Source: Propionibacteriaceae bacterium UBA7704
Lineage (GTDB): Bacteria > Actinomycetota > Actinomycetes > Propionibacteriales > Propionibacteriaceae
Direction: 5' to 3'
Assembly: GCA_002482525.1 (NCBI GenBank)
Contig: DLGC01000004.1
Span: 62,001 to 126,000, forward strand
Length of the DNA stretch: 64,000 nucleotides
Within the stretch, counting starts at the first letter, position 1, and each line of letters opens with the position of its first letter. Positions 16,102 to 23,972 of this stretch are shown one piece after another. Both the position numbers and the translations under genes were made by a program. Under the pieces are notes generated by a model, which worked only from the letters and a program-made list of their open reading frames with translations, searched no databases and was not told the DNA's origin.

Positions 16102-17157
16102 ATGCAAGCAATACTTGACCGCTTCAAGGGTCACGGCCATGTGAGTGTGCTGGCCGGAGCCAACATCGTGGTGTTGGTGCTGCTGGCCATCGGGCTGGGC
16201 AGCAGCTTCTTCTCGATGAACAACATGCAATCGATGATGACCCAGGTCGCCGAGTTCGGTCTGCTGGCGGTGGCGATGAGTCTGGCCATGCTGACCGGCG
16301 GAATCGACCTGTCCATCGTTGCTACCGCAGTGCTGGCCGGCATCGTCGGTGCGGAGTTCCTCACCGGAAAGGTCGTCGACCTCGCCACCACACCAGCGCC
16401 CGTAGTCATGGCGATGGCTGTGGCAGCCATGCTGATCACCGGGTTGCTCTGTGGCTTGTTCAACGGCCTACTGATCGCCAAGGCATCGATTCCACCGATT
16501 CTGGCAACGCTGGCCACGTCGATCTTCTACACCGGCGTCGGCACCGTGATGACTGGCGGAGCCTCGGTTCCGGTGAAGGTGAAGGAGTTCTTCAAACTGG
16601 GCACCGTCACGGTCGCGAACATTCCGATGGTCTTCCTGATCACCGTGATCGCCTTCGTCGTGGTGGGCATGATGCTGCGTTGGACCCGCACGGGACGACG
16701 GATCTACCTCTACGGGGAGAACGCCATCGCGTTGCGTTTCAGCGGTGCCCGTCACGAGCGTCTGGTCATTCTCACCTACGCCATCGTCGGTCTGATCTGC
16801 GCGCTGGCCGCCATGATCATGGTCTCGCGCACCGCCTCGGCGCGCGTCGGCTACGGCGAGGCCTATCTGCTGCAGGCGATCCTCGTCGTCGTGCTGGCCG
16901 GCTTCGATCCCTTCGGCGGACGCGGCCGGGTCTCCGGCCTGGCACTGTCTTTGATCCTGCTGCAGCTGCTGTCGTCGGCCTTCACCATCATGCGCTTCGG
17001 CCCGTACATGAAGGTGTTCATCTGGGGCGCGATGCTGCTGGCGGTCATGCTGGTCACCCGGATCATGGCCGGTTTCATGGAAAGACGGGAACGAGCCCAT
17101 GTGGCTCCACCGGGCTCCGGTGGATCACCGGCGGTCGTCGAGGCGGTGTCGGCATGA
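16102..17157 (+). CDS. Sugar ABC transporter permease (RbsC/LsrD type)
   Basis: 351 residues, multiple hydrophobic helices, a conserved AMLTGGIDLSIV segment near residue 70 and the late DPFGGRGRVSGLALSL motif characteristic of the family. It partners with the permease at 15064. Its stop overlaps the start of the SIS gene (ATGA at 17154), so uptake and catabolism are translationally coupled. Confidence 0.9.
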   Translation: MQAILDRFKGHGHVSVLAGANIVVLVLLAIGLGSSFFSMNNMQSMMTQVAEFGLLAVAMSLAMLTGGIDLSIVATAVLAGIVGAEFLTGKVVDLATTPAPVVMAMAVAAMLITGLLCGLFNGLLIAKASIPPILATLATSIFYTGVGTVMTGGASVPVKVKEFFKLGTVTVANIPMVFLITVIAFVVVGMMLRWTRTGRRIYLYGENAIALRFSGARHERLVILTYAIVGLICALAAMIMVSRTASARVGYGEAYLLQAILVVVLAGFDPFGGRGRVSGLALSLILLQLLSSAFTIMRFGPYMKVFIWGAMLLAVMLVTRIMAGFMERRERAHVAPPGSGGSPAVVEAVSA

Positions 17158-17714
17158 GCGACTTCACTCAAGACAGCACCCAGGTAGCCGACGAAATTCG
17201 CGCCACCTTGGCACGCATGGACACCGAACAAGTCGAAGCGGTCCTGGCGGCCATCGAAGCCGCCGAACGGATCTTCGTCATCGGAGTGGGTCGCGAAGGG
17301 CTCGCCAGCCGAGCTTTCGCGATGCGCCTGATGCACTGCGGCTTCGACGTCAGCCTGGGCTGGGACGACACCACGCCGGCAGTGGGACCTGACGACCTGC
17401 TCATCATGGTCAACGGCTCCGGACAGATCGGGCACTTGGACTACGTGTTCGGCAAGGTCGCCGCCATCGGCGCAACCACCGTGGTCGTGACCGGAGTGCC
17501 GTCCGCTGCCACCCCGACCGCAGCCGATCACGTCCTGCAGGTGCCTGCGACGGTCTATCTCGGCGAAGGCGATCTGGTGGAGTCCATTCAGCCGATGGGC
17601 TCGTTGTTCGAGCAGTGCACCTTGATCGTTTTCGACCTCATGATCCTGCAACTCATCAAGCGGCGCGGGCTGAGCTATCCAGAGCTCGCCGCCCGTCACC
17701 GCAACTTCGAATAG
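17154..17714 (+). CDS. SIS domain sugar-phosphate isomerase (6-phospho-3-hexuloisomerase-like)
   Basis: 186 residues, a single SIS fold as in HxlB. IFVIGVGREGLASRAFAMRLMHCG is close to the hexuloisomerase N-terminal segment, with LLIMVNGSGQ (SIS Ser/Gly loop) and GDLVESIQPMGSLFEQ later. HxlB converts 3-hexulose 6-phosphate to fructose 6-phosphate. No hexulose-phosphate synthase partner is present, so the protein may instead interconvert another keto/aldo-phosphate of the imported sugar. Start ATG 17154, within the stop of the permease. Confidence 0.75.
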   Translation: MSDFTQDSTQVADEIRATLARMDTEQVEAVLAAIEAAERIFVIGVGREGLASRAFAMRLMHCGFDVSLGWDDTTPAVGPDDLLIMVNGSGQIGHLDYVFGKVAAIGATTVVVTGVPSAATPTAADHVLQVPATVYLGEGDLVESIQPMGSLFEQCTLIVFDLMILQLIKRRGLSYPELAARHRNFE

Positions 17715-17778
17715 GCCACATCACCCCAGGGATCGCACACAGCGGTTCGGTCCCCACTCGCGAAAGAAGGAATGTGAG

Positions 17779-19491
17779 ATGACGCGAATCTATGAAGACC
17801 CCGCAGAGTTCACTGCGGACGCGGTCACCGGCTTTGTGCAGCTGTATCCGGAGCTGGTTCGTCCGGTCACCGGCGGTGTGGTGCGACGCCGCCGTCCGGC
17901 CGAACCCAAGGTCGCCATCGTCTGTGGCGGCGGTTCGGGCCACTACCCGGCCTTCATGGGCTACGTGGGCCCGGGCTTCGCCGATGGTGCGGTGATCGGA
18001 AACATCTTCACCTCACCGTCGACCGCTCAGGCCTACTCGGTGGCCCGCGCCGCCAACAGCGGCAAAGGAGTGATCTTCGCCTACGGCAACTATGCCGGCG
18101 ACGTGATGAACTTCGGTCTGGCCGGCGACCGGCTGGAGGCCGAAGGCGTGCCCGCGCGGCAGATGATCGTCACCGATGATGTGGCCTCGGCACCCGAACT
18201 CGAGAAGCGACGCGGCATCGCCGGCGACTTCATGATCTTCAAGATCATCAGTGCCGCCTCCGAGAAGGGCCTCGATCTGGATGAGGTCATGGCGGTGGGC
18301 ACCAAAGCCAACCAGCGCACCTTCACCCTCGGCTTGGGATTCTCCGGCTGCACCTTCCCCGGTGCTGAGGAGCCGCTGTTCACCGTGCCCAAAGGCATGA
18401 TGGGCCTGGGTCTGGGCGTCCACGGCGAGCCGGGCCTGGAGGATGTACCGTCGCTGCGAGCCAGCGAGCTTGCCGACCTGCTGGTCACCAAACTGCTCGC
18501 CGAGCGTCCCGAGGGGGCGGAGGATCGCGTCGCAGCGATCGTCAACGGCTTGGGTGCCACCAAGTATGAAGAGCTCTACGGTCTGTGGGGCTACATCGCT
18601 CCGCTGCTGCGTGAAGCCGGGCTGCGCATCGTCGCCCCCGAGGTGGGCGAGCTGATCACCAGCCTCGACATGGGTGGAGTCTCGCTGACTCTCACCTGGC
18701 TGGACGACGAACTCGAAGAGCTGTGGACCGCGCCGTGCCGCAGTTCAGCCTTCACTCGCGGCTCCCTGGACGCCGGCGGCGGCGCCGACGTGGTGAGCGT
18801 GGATGACGAGGACGAAGCCGACTACGGCATCACCATCACTCCCGGTGACGCCGATTCGCAAGCAGTAGCCCAGGTCGTGCTGGCAGGGCTGGTTGCTGCG
18901 CAGTCAGCGATCCACGACGCCGAAGCCCACCTGGGCGAGCTCGACGCAGTCGCCGGCGACGGCGACCACGGCCGGGGAATGGTGCGTGGCTTGGACCATG
19001 CGGTCACCGCAGCCAACCAGGCCGTCGAGCAGCACGCCGGTGCGGCAGGACTGTTGGCCGCAGCCGGTGACGCCTGGGCCGAATACGCCGGTGGCACCTC
19101 CGGGGTGCTGTGGGGCGCGGGTTTACGGGCCTTCGGGGCTGTCTTGGGCGATCAGGGCGATGTCAGCGACGAGCAGGTTGTGCGCGCCTGTCACGCCTGG
19201 CTCGATGCCCTCACCGAACTCGGCAAAGCCAGCGTGGGCGACAAGACCCTGTTGGACTCGGCTGTCTACTTCGTCGAGGCCTTGGAGAAAGACCTGAGCC
19301 TCGGCCTGGTGCCGTCCTGGCAGGCCGCCGCCGTCGTCGCCGAGGAGGCTGCGCAGCGGACGGCCGAACTGAGCCCCAAAGTGGGCCGAGCCCGACCCTT
19401 GGCTGCACGCAGCATCGGCACCCCTGATCCAGGCGCGGTGTCCTTCGCGCTCTGCGTCCAGGCGGTCGGCGCGACCCTGGCCAACCAGTAG
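17779..19491 (+). CDS. DhaK-DhaL fused dihydroxyacetone/erythrulose kinase family protein
   Basis: 570 residues in ATP-dependent single-chain form. The DhaK domain (1 to about 335) has IVCGGGSGHYPAFMGYVG, GNIFTSPS and a GVHGEPG segment containing the histidine that binds the substrate carbonyl. The DhaL domain (about 365-570) has AVAGDGDHGRGM, the Asp cluster that binds Mg-ATP. Besides dihydroxyacetone kinases, this family includes LerK, the L-erythrulose kinase of mycobacterial threitol/erythritol catabolism. An RpiB-type isomerase and a TIM-type isomerase in the same operon make an erythrulose-like role attractive. Confidence 0.85.
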   Translation: MTRIYEDPAEFTADAVTGFVQLYPELVRPVTGGVVRRRRPAEPKVAIVCGGGSGHYPAFMGYVGPGFADGAVIGNIFTSPSTAQAYSVARAANSGKGVIFAYGNYAGDVMNFGLAGDRLEAEGVPARQMIVTDDVASAPELEKRRGIAGDFMIFKIISAASEKGLDLDEVMAVGTKANQRTFTLGLGFSGCTFPGAEEPLFTVPKGMMGLGLGVHGEPGLEDVPSLRASELADLLVTKLLAERPEGAEDRVAAIVNGLGATKYEELYGLWGYIAPLLREAGLRIVAPEVGELITSLDMGGVSLTLTWLDDELEELWTAPCRSSAFTRGSLDAGGGADVVSVDDEDEADYGITITPGDADSQAVAQVVLAGLVAAQSAIHDAEAHLGELDAVAGDGDHGRGMVRGLDHAVTAANQAVEQHAGAAGLLAAAGDAWAEYAGGTSGVLWGAGLRAFGAVLGDQGDVSDEQVVRACHAWLDALTELGKASVGDKTLLDSAVYFVEALEKDLSLGLVPSWQAAAVVAEEAAQRTAELSPKVGRARPLAARSIGTPDPGAVSFALCVQAVGATLANQ

Positions 19492-19558
19492 CAGCGGACG
19501 CTGCCAGAGACCCCAATGGCCGACGAAGCCGACCATGCATGAGCTCGAAGGAGGAGCA

Positions 19559-20038
19559 ATGGGATTGCGGATAGCGATCGGTGCCGATAGCGCCGGTCTG
19601 CCTTACAAGGAGGCTCTGCGCACCCAACTGGAGAACGATCCGCGCGTCGATGAAGTCATCGACGTGGGCATCGACGGCGACGAGGACGTTGACTACCCCC
19701 ATATCGGAGTAGCGGCAGCCCGCAAAGTCGCCGATGGGCAGGCCGACCGAGCTCTCCTGATCTGCGGAACCGGCATCGGGATGGCGATGGCCGCCTCCAC
19801 CGTGAAGGGAATCCGGGCCTCGGTGGCGCACGACGCCTACTCGGTGGAACGGCTGGTCAAATCCAACAACGCCCAAGTGCTCACCTTGGGACAACGGGTG
19901 ATCGGCCTGGAGTTGGCGCGCAATCTGGTCAACCACTGGATCGACCAGCACTTCGACGAGAGCAGTCCGTCAGCGCCGAAAGTGGCGGCCCTGGAGCAAT
20001 ACCAGCTCGGCGAAGACGCCGATCAGACCGGAGAGTGA
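19559..20038 (+). CDS. rpiB: RpiB/LacAB-type sugar-phosphate isomerase (EryI-like)
   Basis: 159 residues from the ATG at 19559, directly behind GGAGGAG; an in-frame ATG at 19535 lacks a ribosome site. It reads as an RpiB: IGADSAGLPYK at the start, ALLICGTGIGMAMAAS with the catalytic Cys, and RASVAHDAYSVERLVKSNN. Known members isomerise ribose 5-phosphate, allose 6-phosphate or, as EryI, D-erythrulose 4-phosphate to D-erythrose 4-phosphate. Its neighbours (erythrulose-kinase-type DhaK, TIM-type isomerase) favour the last. The next gene begins one base after its stop. Confidence 0.85.
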   Translation: MGLRIAIGADSAGLPYKEALRTQLENDPRVDEVIDVGIDGDEDVDYPHIGVAAARKVADGQADRALLICGTGIGMAMAASTVKGIRASVAHDAYSVERLVKSNNAQVLTLGQRVIGLELARNLVNHWIDQHFDESSPSAPKVAALEQYQLGEDADQTGE

Positions 20039-20039
20039 C

Positions 20040-21974
20040 GTGAACCTGCAAGAAGCCCGCGCCAGCATCGTGACCGAATTGGCAGCGGTGTGCCGCAGCA
20101 TGGGAGCCGACCGGACGCTGGTTCTCGGGGGTGGCGGCAATGCCTCGGTGAAGACCGTGGTGACCGACATCACCGATGCCACGGTGCCGGTGCTCTTCGT
20201 GAAAGCCAGCGGCCATGATCTGGCTACGATCACCGCCGACGGTTTCGCGCCGCTGCGCCTGGACCGGGTGCGTCGGCTGCTGCCACCGGTGAGCGTGCCC
20301 GCAGATCAGCTTCGCAATGAGTTGCGGTGTGCCCTGATGGATGCCGACGCCACCGACCCGTCGGTGGAGACGCTGGTGCATGCGCTGCTGCCCGACGAGG
20401 TGGTGTTGCATTCCCACGCTGATGCGGTGTTGGCACTGTCCAATCGCGTCAATGGCGCTGCTGTGGTTCGGGAACTGCTGGGCTCGCTGTGCGTCGTGGT
20501 TGATTACGCGATGCCCGGGCCAGATCTGGTGACGGCGTGCGATAGCGCCTGGCGAGGGCGTCGGGGCGACGAGATCGGACTCGTGGTGCTCGGCCATGGG
20601 CTGTTTACCGTGGGGGCGACTCCCGAACAGGCCTGGCAGCGTCATCAGCAGGTCTGCGCCGCGGCGGAGGCTGCTCGCCACCGGCCGGCGGCCGCGGCGG
20701 AGCCGCTGCCTGCCGGTGACCTCAAGGAGATAGCGGCCTTCCGCAAGGCGCTGTGTGACCAGGTTGGGCATGCCTTGGTGGTGCGTCGAAGCTCCGACGA
20801 ACAAATCGCGGCCTTCGTTGCCGATCCGGCGATGTTGGCCGCCACCGCTGCCGGTCCGGTCACTCCCGATCACGTCACGTGGACCAAGCCGTTTGCGCTG
20901 ATTGGCCGCGATCTGGCCGGTTACCGCGCCGCCTACGACGCCTACTTCGTCGCTCAGCAGACCCGAACCGGTGCTGCGGTGCCCATGTTGGATGACACGC
21001 CTCGGGTGATTCTCGATCCGCAATGGGGCATGCTCACGGCCGGCCGAACTGCTCATGAGGCCGAAACCACGGCAGAGATCTACCGGCACACCATGAGCAT
21101 CATGACCGAGAACGTCGCCCAGGGCGGATATCAACCGGCTGGATTGAATCACGTCTTCGACCTCGAATACTGGAGCTACCAGCAGCAGAAGCTGGCCCGC
21201 ATCACACAGGATGCAGAGCTGGTCGGACAGGTTGCGCTGGTGACCGGTGCCGCCTCGGGAATCGGAAGAGGGTGCACCCAAGCACTCCTGGACGCCGGTG
21301 CGTGTGTTGTCGGTTGGGATCTGTCAGAAAAGGTGCTGGACGCCTTCGACGGGCCCAACTACCTGGGTCTTCAGGTCGATGTCACCGATCCGGGCGCCGT
21401 AGCGGCTGCACTGGCGCGCCAGGTAGAGGTCTTCGGCGGCATGGACATCTTGGTGGTGGCAGCCGGTGTGTTCCCCACCAGCGCAAATCTCGGTGAACTG
21501 ACCGCCGACGCCTGGCGGCGCACCATGTCGGTGAATGTTGACGCCGTCATGGAGTTGTACGGCCAGTCGATGCCGCTGTTGGCCGCGGGATTCCCCTACG
21601 GCCGGGTGGTGCTGATCGCGTCGAAGAATGTGGCCGCACCCGGACCGGGCGCGGCGGCGTATTCCTCCTCGAAGGCCGCGGTGACCCAGCTCACCCGAGT
21701 GGCAGCGTTGGAATGGGCTTCGGCAGGGATTCGGGTGAACATGATCCATCCCGACGCCGTGTTCGACACCGGCCTATGGACGCCGGAGCTGCTGGCTGCT
21801 CGCGCCGAGCACTACGGCATGAGCGTCGATGACTATAAGCGGCGCAACCTGCTCCATACCGAGATCACCAGCGCCGACGTCGGCCTGCTGACCCGGGAGC
21901 TGTGTACAGCATCGTTCGCCTGTGTCACTGGTGCACAGGTTCCGATCGATGGCGGCAACGAGAGAGTGATTTAG
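20040..21974 (+). CDS. Bifunctional class II aldolase / short-chain dehydrogenase (RhaD-ADH fusion family)
   Basis: 644 residues from a GTG at 20040. N-terminal class II aldolase/adducin domain (about 1-220: VLGGGGNASVK, LHSHADAV with zinc-binding histidines, VLGHGLFTVG). C-terminal SDR domain (about 390-644: VALVTGAASGIGRG NAD site, DILVVAAGVFP, catalytic Ser in VVLIASKN and Tyr-Lys in AAYSSSKAAV). The family is annotated as rhamnulose-1-phosphate aldolase/alcohol dehydrogenase: a 1-phosphoketose is split to DHAP and an aldehyde, which the second domain oxidises. No rhamnose isomerase or kinase is nearby, so the true substrate may be another 1-phosphoketose. Confidence 0.82.
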   Translation: MNLQEARASIVTELAAVCRSMGADRTLVLGGGGNASVKTVVTDITDATVPVLFVKASGHDLATITADGFAPLRLDRVRRLLPPVSVPADQLRNELRCALMDADATDPSVETLVHALLPDEVVLHSHADAVLALSNRVNGAAVVRELLGSLCVVVDYAMPGPDLVTACDSAWRGRRGDEIGLVVLGHGLFTVGATPEQAWQRHQQVCAAAEAARHRPAAAAEPLPAGDLKEIAAFRKALCDQVGHALVVRRSSDEQIAAFVADPAMLAATAAGPVTPDHVTWTKPFALIGRDLAGYRAAYDAYFVAQQTRTGAAVPMLDDTPRVILDPQWGMLTAGRTAHEAETTAEIYRHTMSIMTENVAQGGYQPAGLNHVFDLEYWSYQQQKLARITQDAELVGQVALVTGAASGIGRGCTQALLDAGACVVGWDLSEKVLDAFDGPNYLGLQVDVTDPGAVAAALARQVEVFGGMDILVVAAGVFPTSANLGELTADAWRRTMSVNVDAVMELYGQSMPLLAAGFPYGRVVLIASKNVAAPGPGAAAYSSSKAAVTQLTRVAALEWASAGIRVNMIHPDAVFDTGLWTPELLAARAEHYGMSVDDYKRRNLLHTEITSADVGLLTRELCTASFACVTGAQVPIDGGNERVI

Positions 21975-21984
21975 GAGTTCGGCA

Positions 21985-22389
21985 ATGCAATCAGGACGTC
22001 TGGATGGGGTTCCGCCACGCAATGGGGATTGGGGTCCCGCCTACATCATCCAAGGACCGACCAGCGACATCGGCTTGCTGACGCTGCGTCCCGGCGATGA
22101 GATGACCAACCACATTCATCACTTCTGTGACGAGTCCTTCATCGTGATCGACGGTGAGGCGACCTTGTGGGTGGACTGCGGCGAGCCACGCGCCATGGTG
22201 CCCGGCGATGTGGCCCGGTGCGCCCCGGGCGAGATGCACTACTTCCGCAACACCTCCGATGACATCTTCACGATGGTCTTCATCAAGTCTCCGGCTAGCC
22301 CTGGCGACACCATCAACCTGCCCTGGCATCCCGGACAACGTCCGCCCGAGGTGCCGGCAGCCCCTGAACCCACAACCGAAAGGAACTAG
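21985..22389 (+). CDS. Cupin domain protein
   Basis: 134 residues, one small beta-barrel. Motif 1 is HIHHFCDESFIVIDGEA with metal-binding His/His/Glu, and motif 2 is PGDVARCAPGEMHYFRN with the final His. Cupins of this size act as sugar-phosphate isomerases or epimerases, or as metal-dependent dioxygenases. Placed 10 bases after the aldolase-SDR gene and two bases before the LsrF-like gene, it may prepare the keto substrate of the thiolase, the job LsrG does in AI-2 breakdown. That is inference; LsrG has a different fold. Confidence 0.8.
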   Translation: MQSGRLDGVPPRNGDWGPAYIIQGPTSDIGLLTLRPGDEMTNHIHHFCDESFIVIDGEATLWVDCGEPRAMVPGDVARCAPGEMHYFRNTSDDIFTMVFIKSPASPGDTINLPWHPGQRPPEVPAAPEPTTERN

Positions 22390-22391
22390 AA

Positions 22392-23276
22392 ATGGCCGAC
22401 CTCGACGGCAACATCAACGCCAAGGATTGGGGTTTGGATACCCCGCAAACCTCCTGGGATTTCCCGATCAAGGGGGCTGGCCAACTCGACTTCGGAATGC
22501 GCCACCGGCTGGCTCGCATCTTCGGCGAGGACGGCCACACCGCCATGCTCGCCTTCGACCACGGCTACTTCCAAGGTCCCACCCGTGGTCTGGAGCGCAT
22601 CGATTTGAACATCGTGCCGCTGGCTCCCTACGCCGACGCGCTGATGGCCACCCGCGGCGTGTTCCGCTCGGTCATTCCGTCGACAGTCGACAATGCCTTG
22701 GTGATGCGCGCCTCCGGCGGGCCGTCCATCTTGAAGGAGCTGTCGAATGAGCGGGTGGCCATGGAGATGGCCGACGCGGTGCGCATCGATGCCGCTGCGG
22801 TGGCCGTCCAGGTGTTCATCGGTGGTGAGTTCGAAACCCAATCGATCGCGAACCTGAACACCCAGATCGATGCGGGTTACCGTTGTGGCATGCCGGTGCT
22901 CGGTGTGACCGCGGTGGGCAAGGAGCTCACTCGCGACGCCCGCTACTTCGGGCTGGCCACGCGGATCATCGCCGAGTTCGGCGCCCAGATGGTCAAGACC
23001 TACTACATCGATGAGGGTTTCGACGAGGTCGTGGCTGGCTGCCCGGTGCCGATCATCATGGCCGGCGGCAAGAAGCTGCCCAGCCTGGAGGCGCTGACCA
23101 TGGCATTCAATGCCATCGATCAGGGTGCTGCCGGTGTCGACATGGGACGCAACATCTTCCAGAGGGTTGCTCCGGTGGCGATGATTCAGGCCGTGCGTGG
23201 CATCGTCCACGATGGTCTGAAGCCTGCCGAGGCTCATCAGCTGTATCTGGAGTTGTCCGGTGGCGCCACCGACTGA
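22392..23276 (+). CDS. lsrF: LsrF-like 3-hydroxy-5-phosphonooxypentane-2,4-dione thiolase (DhnA-type class I aldolase family)
   Basis: 294 residues, alignable by eye along its full length with E. coli LsrF: the MADLD start, MLAFDHGYFQGPT-GLERID, GVTAVGKELTRDARYFGLATRI, CPVPIIMAGGKKLP and GVDMGRNIFQ are all present. The Schiff-base lysine is K202 in MVKTYY, equivalent to LsrF Lys203. LsrF transfers the acetyl group of 3-hydroxy-2,4-pentanedione 5-phosphate to CoA, giving DHAP and acetyl-CoA in autoinducer-2 breakdown. LsrK, LsrG and LsrR are absent here, so either AI-2 is handled by a different kinase and isomerase or a related C5 dione is the substrate. Confidence 0.85.
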   Translation: MADLDGNINAKDWGLDTPQTSWDFPIKGAGQLDFGMRHRLARIFGEDGHTAMLAFDHGYFQGPTRGLERIDLNIVPLAPYADALMATRGVFRSVIPSTVDNALVMRASGGPSILKELSNERVAMEMADAVRIDAAAVAVQVFIGGEFETQSIANLNTQIDAGYRCGMPVLGVTAVGKELTRDARYFGLATRIIAEFGAQMVKTYYIDEGFDEVVAGCPVPIIMAGGKKLPSLEALTMAFNAIDQGAAGVDMGRNIFQRVAPVAMIQAVRGIVHDGLKPAEAHQLYLELSGGATD

Positions 23277-23970
23277 GCTCGGGCGACCGAGGTCGCCCTT
23301 TCTGCTGATCAACCCGAAGGCCTACTTGACTGGTGCGGCCATCAAAGGCTTTGCCATTGTGGCCGACGGGTTGGCAGCAGAGCTCGATGTTGACGTGGTG
23401 TTCACCGCTCAGCATGTTGATCTGGCTCCGATCGCTGGTGCGACGACGAATCTCATCGTCGCCGCCCAGCACCTGGACCCGATGGGCTTCGGGCGCGGCA
23501 TGGGCCACATCCTTCCCGAAGGGGTCGTCCAGGCCGGTGCTCGGGCGGTGGTGCTGAACCACGCCGAGCACCCGCTGTCGCTGGGCGAGTTGGACGCTGC
23601 GATGCGGCGGGCTGAAGAGGTCGGGCTGACCACGATCGTGTGCGCAGACTCGATTCGACAGTGTCGAGCCGTGGCACAGCTCGATCCGGCGATCGTGATC
23701 TGTGAGCCGACGGTCAACATCGGAACCGGCGTGATGGCCGTCGATGACTACATCACCGAAAGCACTGCGGCGGTCAAGGCCGTGAATCCGAACATCCTGG
23801 TCGTGCAGGGTGCTGGGGTTGGAACCGGTGCCGACGTGACCCGCATGATTCGGCTGGGGGCCGATGCTGCTGGCACTAGCAGCGGGCTGATCAACGCCGA
23901 TGATCGATCGTTTGCCCTTCGGGGAATGATCGAGGCGGTCGCGCAACTCCGCGACGAGCGGGGGGTCTGA
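23260..23970 (+). CDS. Triose-phosphate isomerase family protein, short archaeal-type
   Basis: 236 residues from a GTG at 23260, overlapping the LsrF-like gene by 17 bases. Compact TIM barrel: INPKAY with the catalytic Lys (K20), LNHAEHP with the catalytic His, IVICEPTVNIGTG with the catalytic Glu, and VQGAGVGTGADV for phosphate. The NHAE form, short length and GAGV-G-DV loop are closer to archaeal tetrameric TIMs than to the usual 250-residue bacterial enzyme. It may interconvert DHAP and glyceraldehyde 3-phosphate from the aldolases. Alternatively, like LerI, it may isomerise L-erythrulose 1-phosphate to D-erythrulose 4-phosphate. Confidence 0.8.
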   Translation: MAPPTELGRPRSPFLLINPKAYLTGAAIKGFAIVADGLAAELDVDVVFTAQHVDLAPIAGATTNLIVAAQHLDPMGFGRGMGHILPEGVVQAGARAVVLNHAEHPLSLGELDAAMRRAEEVGLTTIVCADSIRQCRAVAQLDPAIVICEPTVNIGTGVMAVDDYITESTAAVKAVNPNILVVQGAGVGTGADVTRMIRLGADAAGTSSGLINADDRSFALRGMIEAVAQLRDERGV

Positions 23971-23972
23971 CC

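Noticed and set aside
16680..17714. Long plus-strand start for the SIS protein (344 codons)
   Set aside because: The first 158 codons run out of frame through the permease and are Arg/His-rich; ATG 17154 inside the permease stop is the natural start.
17154..17714. Ribulose monophosphate pathway for formaldehyde
   Set aside because: No hexulose-6-phosphate synthase gene accompanies the hexuloisomerase-like gene, and the neighbours are sugar uptake and tetrulose-type genes.
20040..21974. L-rhamnose catabolic operon
   Set aside because: Rhamnose isomerase, rhamnulokinase and mutarotase genes are all absent from the operon.
22392..23276. Housekeeping class I fructose-bisphosphate aldolase
   Set aside because: The sequence follows LsrF end to end, including the N-terminus and K202 context, more closely than it follows FbaB-type enzymes.
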